Positions 22,401-25,141 of a stretch of DNA of 25,141 nt are shown here, in pieces. Below the pieces are notes generated by a model, which was not told where the DNA came from, ran no database searches, and saw nothing but the letters and a program-made list of their open reading frames with translations. Within the stretch, counting starts at the first letter, position 1, and the number at the start of each line of letters is the position of its first letter. Origin of the DNA: a virus. The stretch covers positions 1-25,141 of the IMG/VR virus record IMGVR_UViG_3300020439_000077. One strand, 5' to 3'. The position numbers were made by a program, and so were the translations under genes.

Positions 22401-25141
22401 TCAGATGAAAGATCATAAGAAACAGTATCTACATCTCCATCCCATGTTGCATTTTGATCTGGTGGATGTCCAGCAGGGATAATAATCAAACCAGACGCAT
22501 TGCCATATTCATCTGTAGTGATTGGACCATTAAATGCAGATAAAGAGTTACCAGCGATGCCTGTATATCTCAAGTCTGGATTGACCCATCTAGAAATATC
22601 TCTACCTTCTAAGTAAACATAAATTCTAGTATTTGGTTTCATTCTGCCAACTGTAAACTTGACAGGAATACTCCTTGCAAAGAAAGAAAGTGATGTAGAA
22701 ACTATATTATCACCAATTGTTTTTGTTTGAACTCCTTTGCCAACCTCATTGTTCTGTGGACTGATATTAGAAGAACTTCCTACAGATGCAGATGCAACAG
22801 ATGTATTTGCAACTTGAGAATTAATTCCTCCTAAAGAATTAATAGTTGTGAATGAAGAAGAAGCACCAACCCAATTGATAATAAAAGAATTGTGGATGCT
22901 GGAAAGACTTTCTTTAACATTTTCTTTTGCCAAGAAAATATTGAAGAGGTCTGTGTTCGTGTCAACAACTACAGGTTCTTGACTTTGATCATACCATTGA
23001 TCAATAGATGGAGATAAAGTGCTGTCTCCAACGTATTGAAGAACAACAAAAGGATTTGGATTTAATTTTCCAGATGCAAAGTTATTGCCCAATAAAGCTA
23101 ATGGAGTATATGGTAGAGTTACCATATGTCCAGTTTTCTGATAACCAGCAACAGACCTTTGATCTTGTCTAGTATTTACTTCGGATAATCTTACAGAATC
23201 TTCCTTAGATTGTGGACGTAAAACAGATTGCTGTGGATCTACTGCACATCTATAATCAAGAGATTTGAGATTACCAACTTTATGTGCCTCGAAGTTATCA
23301 ACGAAGAATCCAGACTTGAATCTATCAAGTCCAATTTCATCTTTAACTTGCATGTTAAGAGCTTGCTGCTCTAGAATGCTAAGAGTGGTATAATACTCAA
23401 GACGCTCAATGCGCTTCTCTAGTTTACCGATGTCACGCATTGTGTAACGACGGTTGTCAACAGGAGTAATTCTTACATCTTTATTTGTTTTCGTGAATGC
23501 AGGAATATATGCATAGAAGAGAGGCACAGCATCCTCGATAGGATCTGGTTTAGATGGGTTAAGAGAGGAATTACCTTCCTTAACAACAAAGTTTCCTTTT
23601 TTGTCTAAGAAAATACCATCAATGCGATCAAGATATTGTTTCTGACTAAAGGAGAAAGTATATTCTAGATTGATATCAGGAGCAGGACTACTTGAAATGA
23701 TAGCACCAGCACCAGCAAATGAACCTTGGGTTCTTTCTAGAGTTGCAGTATCAAGGAAACCAGGAATAATAGCAGTGCTATCTACCTTAGGTCTAAAGTC
23801 AATAACATTCTTAAGTTCAGTAATACCAAGTACAGAAGAATCAAATGTTGGAATTTCATCTTCACCAACACCTGCTTCATGTAAGTAACTATCAATAGTA
23901 CAGAAATCTCCCTGGGAGTGCTCGAAATAATCAAAAGCGATTACAAGTTGACCAGTAGTTTCTTCAAATCCTGGTTTTAAGACGATACGAGAAACATCAT
24001 AAATTGTATCTCTTTGACCATCGTCAAATGTATACCTAGAGGTAACATCTGTACCAGATACTAAATTACCAGCAGTATCAATCTGAGGTGGTTGTGAAGA
24101 GGTGCCTTCATATACATATCTGAGTTTAAATGCATCAGAGTATGATAGAATTTCTACAACCTCTGTATCGTAATCTGTTCCTCTTAGAGGTACAACACGG
24201 TCACCAGCAGATGTAACTGTAATTCTCTTGTTTCTAACTACAGTCTTAAGTCTTGGTTTTGCATTCTCAACTTCAAGAGTTGCAGTCAACTTAAGTTTAG
24301 GGAACGTTCCATTACTAGGAATAGTACCAAAGTAATTAGATGGCAGAGCTAGACTAATACTACCAGAAGTCAATCCACTAGAAGTATCAGTAGAAGAAGA
24401 AATTTCTACAGCATCTTCCTCTAAGAAAATAATATCACCTTTAACAATATCAGGTGCATCGCCTGGATCAAGAACAGTAACCATGTAATTCTCTTCAGAG
24501 AATCTGGCAAATCTTTGTGTACCAAATGGTAACTGTGCAGCAAAAGTAATGATACCACCACCAGTAGATGCTGTAGTTACAAAATCTCTACGGAAGTAAT
24601 ACTTGATCTTAGTATCATCACCACCAGCAGAAACTTGAGAAATTTGTTTGCTACCAGTAGAGAATAGCAATGTGCCACTTGTAGAATTGTCTACTTTTGG
24701 ACGCAACCTTACAATACTTGTATTGGTAACTGATCCAGGTAGAGCAGTATCTAGATAAATTCTGGATTTGTATGCTCCTTCTTGTTTTGTGGCTGATTGT
24801 ACAACTGCACGAACTAGGTTGTTATCATCATCAGAGAACTGAACCAAATCACCTTGTTGAACAGAGTTAGATGCATCCGCACTAAAACTAGTTGACTCAA
24901 CAAAAGTAGATCCCTGACTTCCGAAGAATGTGTAATCAGTTACAGTTTTAATTTCAGAATATTGCTGACTATCAACTACAACGTCAGCAGAGAAACTATT
25001 TGCATTACCAGATCCATAAGAACAACCAAGAGATTTTACGTTCTGTGGTGTGTATGTCGTAACTGTATCTCTGTAGAGAACAGGAACGATAGAAGCAGCA
25101 GCATTTGGAGCTCCAGCAGCGTCTGGATTTTTAGCACTTAC
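19433..25141 (-). CDS. Giant virion structural protein, 5'-truncated by the window edge (1902 residues visible)
   Basis: The frame is open to the window edge; translating 24848-25141 gives no stop, so the TTG at 24845-24847 is an internal Leu and the true start lies outside. Visible residue numbering begins at the edge. Residues 400-455 hold FDYFEHSQGDF and ELKNVIDFRPKV. Residues 562-620 hold RYTMRDIGKLEKRIERLEYY and LDRFKSGFFVDNF, a helical coiled-coil landmark recalled from large cyanophage structural proteins (possibly the DUF4815 type; not checked). Residues 830-930 form an Ig-like part (GRMKPNTRIYVYLEGRD, TTGELTFRF). At about 990 is PLAQTFKVENLDGG.FVTGVDLYFNKKS, and at about 1250 FAFDYPVYLQNDTEYALVVE. 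Gly-x-Gly-Tyr repeats lie between these at 1152-1224. The C-terminus (from about 1785) reads TAIDVHLLANVKDIS...YVPKVQDIRAVAAF. A baseplate-periphery or fibre-base role is inferred. Confidence 0.93.
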   Translation of the reverse strand, partial: VSAKNPDAAGAPNAAASIVPVLYRDTVTTYTPQNVKSLGCSYGSGNANSFSADVVVDSQQYSEIKTVTDYTFFGSQGSTFVESTSFSADASNSVQQGDLVQFSDDDNNLVRAVVQSATKQEGAYKSRIYLDTALPGSVTNTSIVRLRPKVDNSTSGTLLFSTGSKQISQVSAGGDDTKIKYYFRRDFVTTASTGGGIITFAAQLPFGTQRFARFSEENYMVTVLDPGDAPDIVKGDIIFLEEDAVEISSSTDTSSGLTSGSISLALPSNYFGTIPSNGTFPKLKLTATLEVENAKPRLKTVVRNKRITVTSAGDRVVPLRGTDYDTEVVEILSYSDAFKLRYVYEGTSSQPPQIDTAGNLVSGTDVTSRYTFDDGQRDTIYDVSRIVLKPGFEETTGQLVIAFDYFEHSQGDFCTIDSYLHEAGVGEDEIPTFDSSVLGITELKNVIDFRPKVDSTAIIPGFLDTATLERTQGSFAGAGAIISSSPAPDINLEYTFSFSQKQYLDRIDGIFLDKKGNFVVKEGNSSLNPSKPDPIEDAVPLFYAYIPAFTKTNKDVRITPVDNRRYTMRDIGKLEKRIERLEYYTTLSILEQQALNMQVKDEIGLDRFKSGFFVDNFEAHKVGNLKSLDYRCAVDPQQSVLRPQSKEDSVRLSEVNTRQDQRSVAGYQKTGHMVTLPYTPLALLGNNFASGKLNPNPFVVLQYVGDSTLSPSIDQWYDQSQEPVVVDTNTDLFNIFLAKENVKESLSSIHNSFIINWVGASSSFTTINSLGGINSQVANTSVASASVGSSSNISPQNNEVGKGVQTKTIGDNIVSTSLSFFARSIPVKFTVGRMKPNTRIYVYLEGRDISRWVNPDLRYTGIAGNSLSAFNGPITTDEYGNASGLIIIPAGHPPDQNATWDGDVDTVSYDLSSEELNFTTGELTFRFTSSATNEEKLGVDSYTEIKYYATGILPENPASIVSTKPSTFKSNEGVQLIESNTDNPVRPNPLAQTFKVENLDGGCFVTGVDLYFNKKSTNIPVKTYITNVDAEKPAKNIVPGSEKTLSPNTFLKCFASGNMAVYQGENVTGASSAASGPILKIFDKNNVELVATASGKYSLTNEQVYTVVLSNHNGKSFIPNEDLIIPSVTLSNATDGTDFVLAIAKDSGKLSDIRITNPGLNYDSAILTIESPQLPGGSTATASIEVSGGKIYNAEISLSGFGYTEAPSVVVKGVGNGAGGCEIQTFIEIDTPAVRMGVAVDQIGITESTTPTHFAFDYPVYLQNDTEYALVVETDSVDYELWSSKLGETDIATSTVITTQPSLGSVYRSQNTESWTEDIFEDLKFTMYRAEFNTARPAELLLKNESLGYELLDGHPFETNASANTNSTSKLFKNNNSILKVNHRDHGFEDSGDSYVFYRTALETGGVTATILNSTLFQVSNSGIDTYTIKSSSQAAGNSVGGGDFVYASHNRKFETLYPQVSYLSFTGTTLNTEVKTTDIVPVDSSTTNYTSYSQTDYEKTFLNEPHYFTNQKVIASDINETLNDLSDSLKYKMTLSSTVSHLSPIIDLSSATVKTVTNRIENAKGQEDRFGRRDQVIEFYPVYQFNLAGNGGTELQADQTIKGLTTKTTGTIARVNGNVVYVRVKTSQFFQKGELVTLGNQLGLTNVSVDSNPTQVLVDIDDAATIVARNPNVMLETYDNIITGKATIWNSQTQKLTLRVDVNPINDNFTDRIIDNVLYNRNAVTTDQIADIFRVGDFVKYPNQPDEEKAYLEVGTVTYTNGLDFVAEDTSKNGSAAAKYVTKEVSITNPATAIDVHLLANVKDISNLEVFYKFKKASSQENFDDIDWIYFNKKGEPDTYEIATSENTISGIVEKQSAYQDLKYSVANLPEYSSFAIKIVMKGVDPAYVPKVQDIRAVAAF
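21470..21688 (-). repeat. Two Gly-x-Gly-Tyr-type beta repeats inside the truncated giant protein
   Basis: Visible residues 1152-1224 contain ITNPGLNYDSAILTI and ISLSGFGYTEAPSVVVKG, followed by GVGNGAGG. These follow the pattern 'i.I...GsGYt.aP.Vti.g.g.GA.a' seen repeatedly in the other two giants. They sit between two otherwise conserved-looking segments (AQTFKVENL.. and FAFDYPVYL..), as if inserted. Confidence 0.7.

Noticed and set aside
24845-24847. TTG as the start codon of the rightmost giant protein
   Set aside because: Translation continues in frame without a stop to the window edge, and the extra 98 residues look like normal beta-rich structural sequence, so this codon is an internal Leu and the gene is cut by the edge.
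1-25141. tRNA genes, auxiliary metabolic genes or integrase
   Set aside because: Coding density is nearly complete on one strand with gaps of at most 44 bases between genes, leaving no room for tRNAs, and no protein shows photosynthesis, nucleotide-metabolism or recombinase motifs.

Overview
This window reads as part of the virion-structure region of a T4-like (contractile-tailed) marine cyanophage, probably infecting Synechococcus or Prochlorococcus. That call rests on protein features recalled from such phages, not on a search: very large beta-rich tail or fibre proteins, the Gly-x-Gly-Tyr repeat family, an N-terminus beginning MASELRVD, a small protein with an LVRD..TGAILN motif, and AT-rich octamers resembling T4 late promoters. 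No metabolic, replication, tRNA, integrase or CRISPR feature was found.

All eight genes lie on the minus strand and are packed almost end to end, so transcription runs from right to left. In that order they are: (1) a 5'-truncated giant structural protein (19433-25141, 1902 residues visible); (2) a 68-residue protein (19217-19423); (3) a 1797-residue fibre-like protein (13837-19230); (4) a 166-residue conserved structural protein (13334-13834); (5) a 3499-residue giant fibre or tail protein (2790-13289) filling 42% of the window; (6) a 381-residue MASELRVD protein (1616-2761); (7) a 254-residue helical protein (849-1613); and (8) a 257-residue coiled-coil-rich protein (55-828). A hairpin followed by a T-run at 19-40 probably ends the unit. 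Gaps between genes are 2 to 44 bases, and one gene pair overlaps by 14 bases. No stretch over 300 bases lacks a gene.

The genes most likely build the outer, host-contacting part of the virion: baseplate periphery, fibres and their attachment or assembly partners. The three giants are mosaics of a few recurring beta modules: Gly-x-Gly-Tyr repeats in all three, a 'TTGLSxG...VDSATQITLS' module in two, and a 'GttG..PtHtsG..NGt' module in two. Late-promoter-like octamers sit shortly before the genes starting at 19230, 13289 and 2761, which suggests separate late transcripts inside the cassette.

The most notable signals are these. The 1797-residue protein has two cupredoxin-like domains; one keeps an amicyanin-style Cys-x2-His-x2-Met site, and the other appears to be interrupted by a 64-residue module. 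The 3499-residue protein has a beta-helix-like region split by about 1000 residues, which hold duplicated helical units, five tandem FTCxxDGN repeats and a 54-bp tandem repeat. Protein functions are inferred from motifs and memory of families; no homology search was possible.
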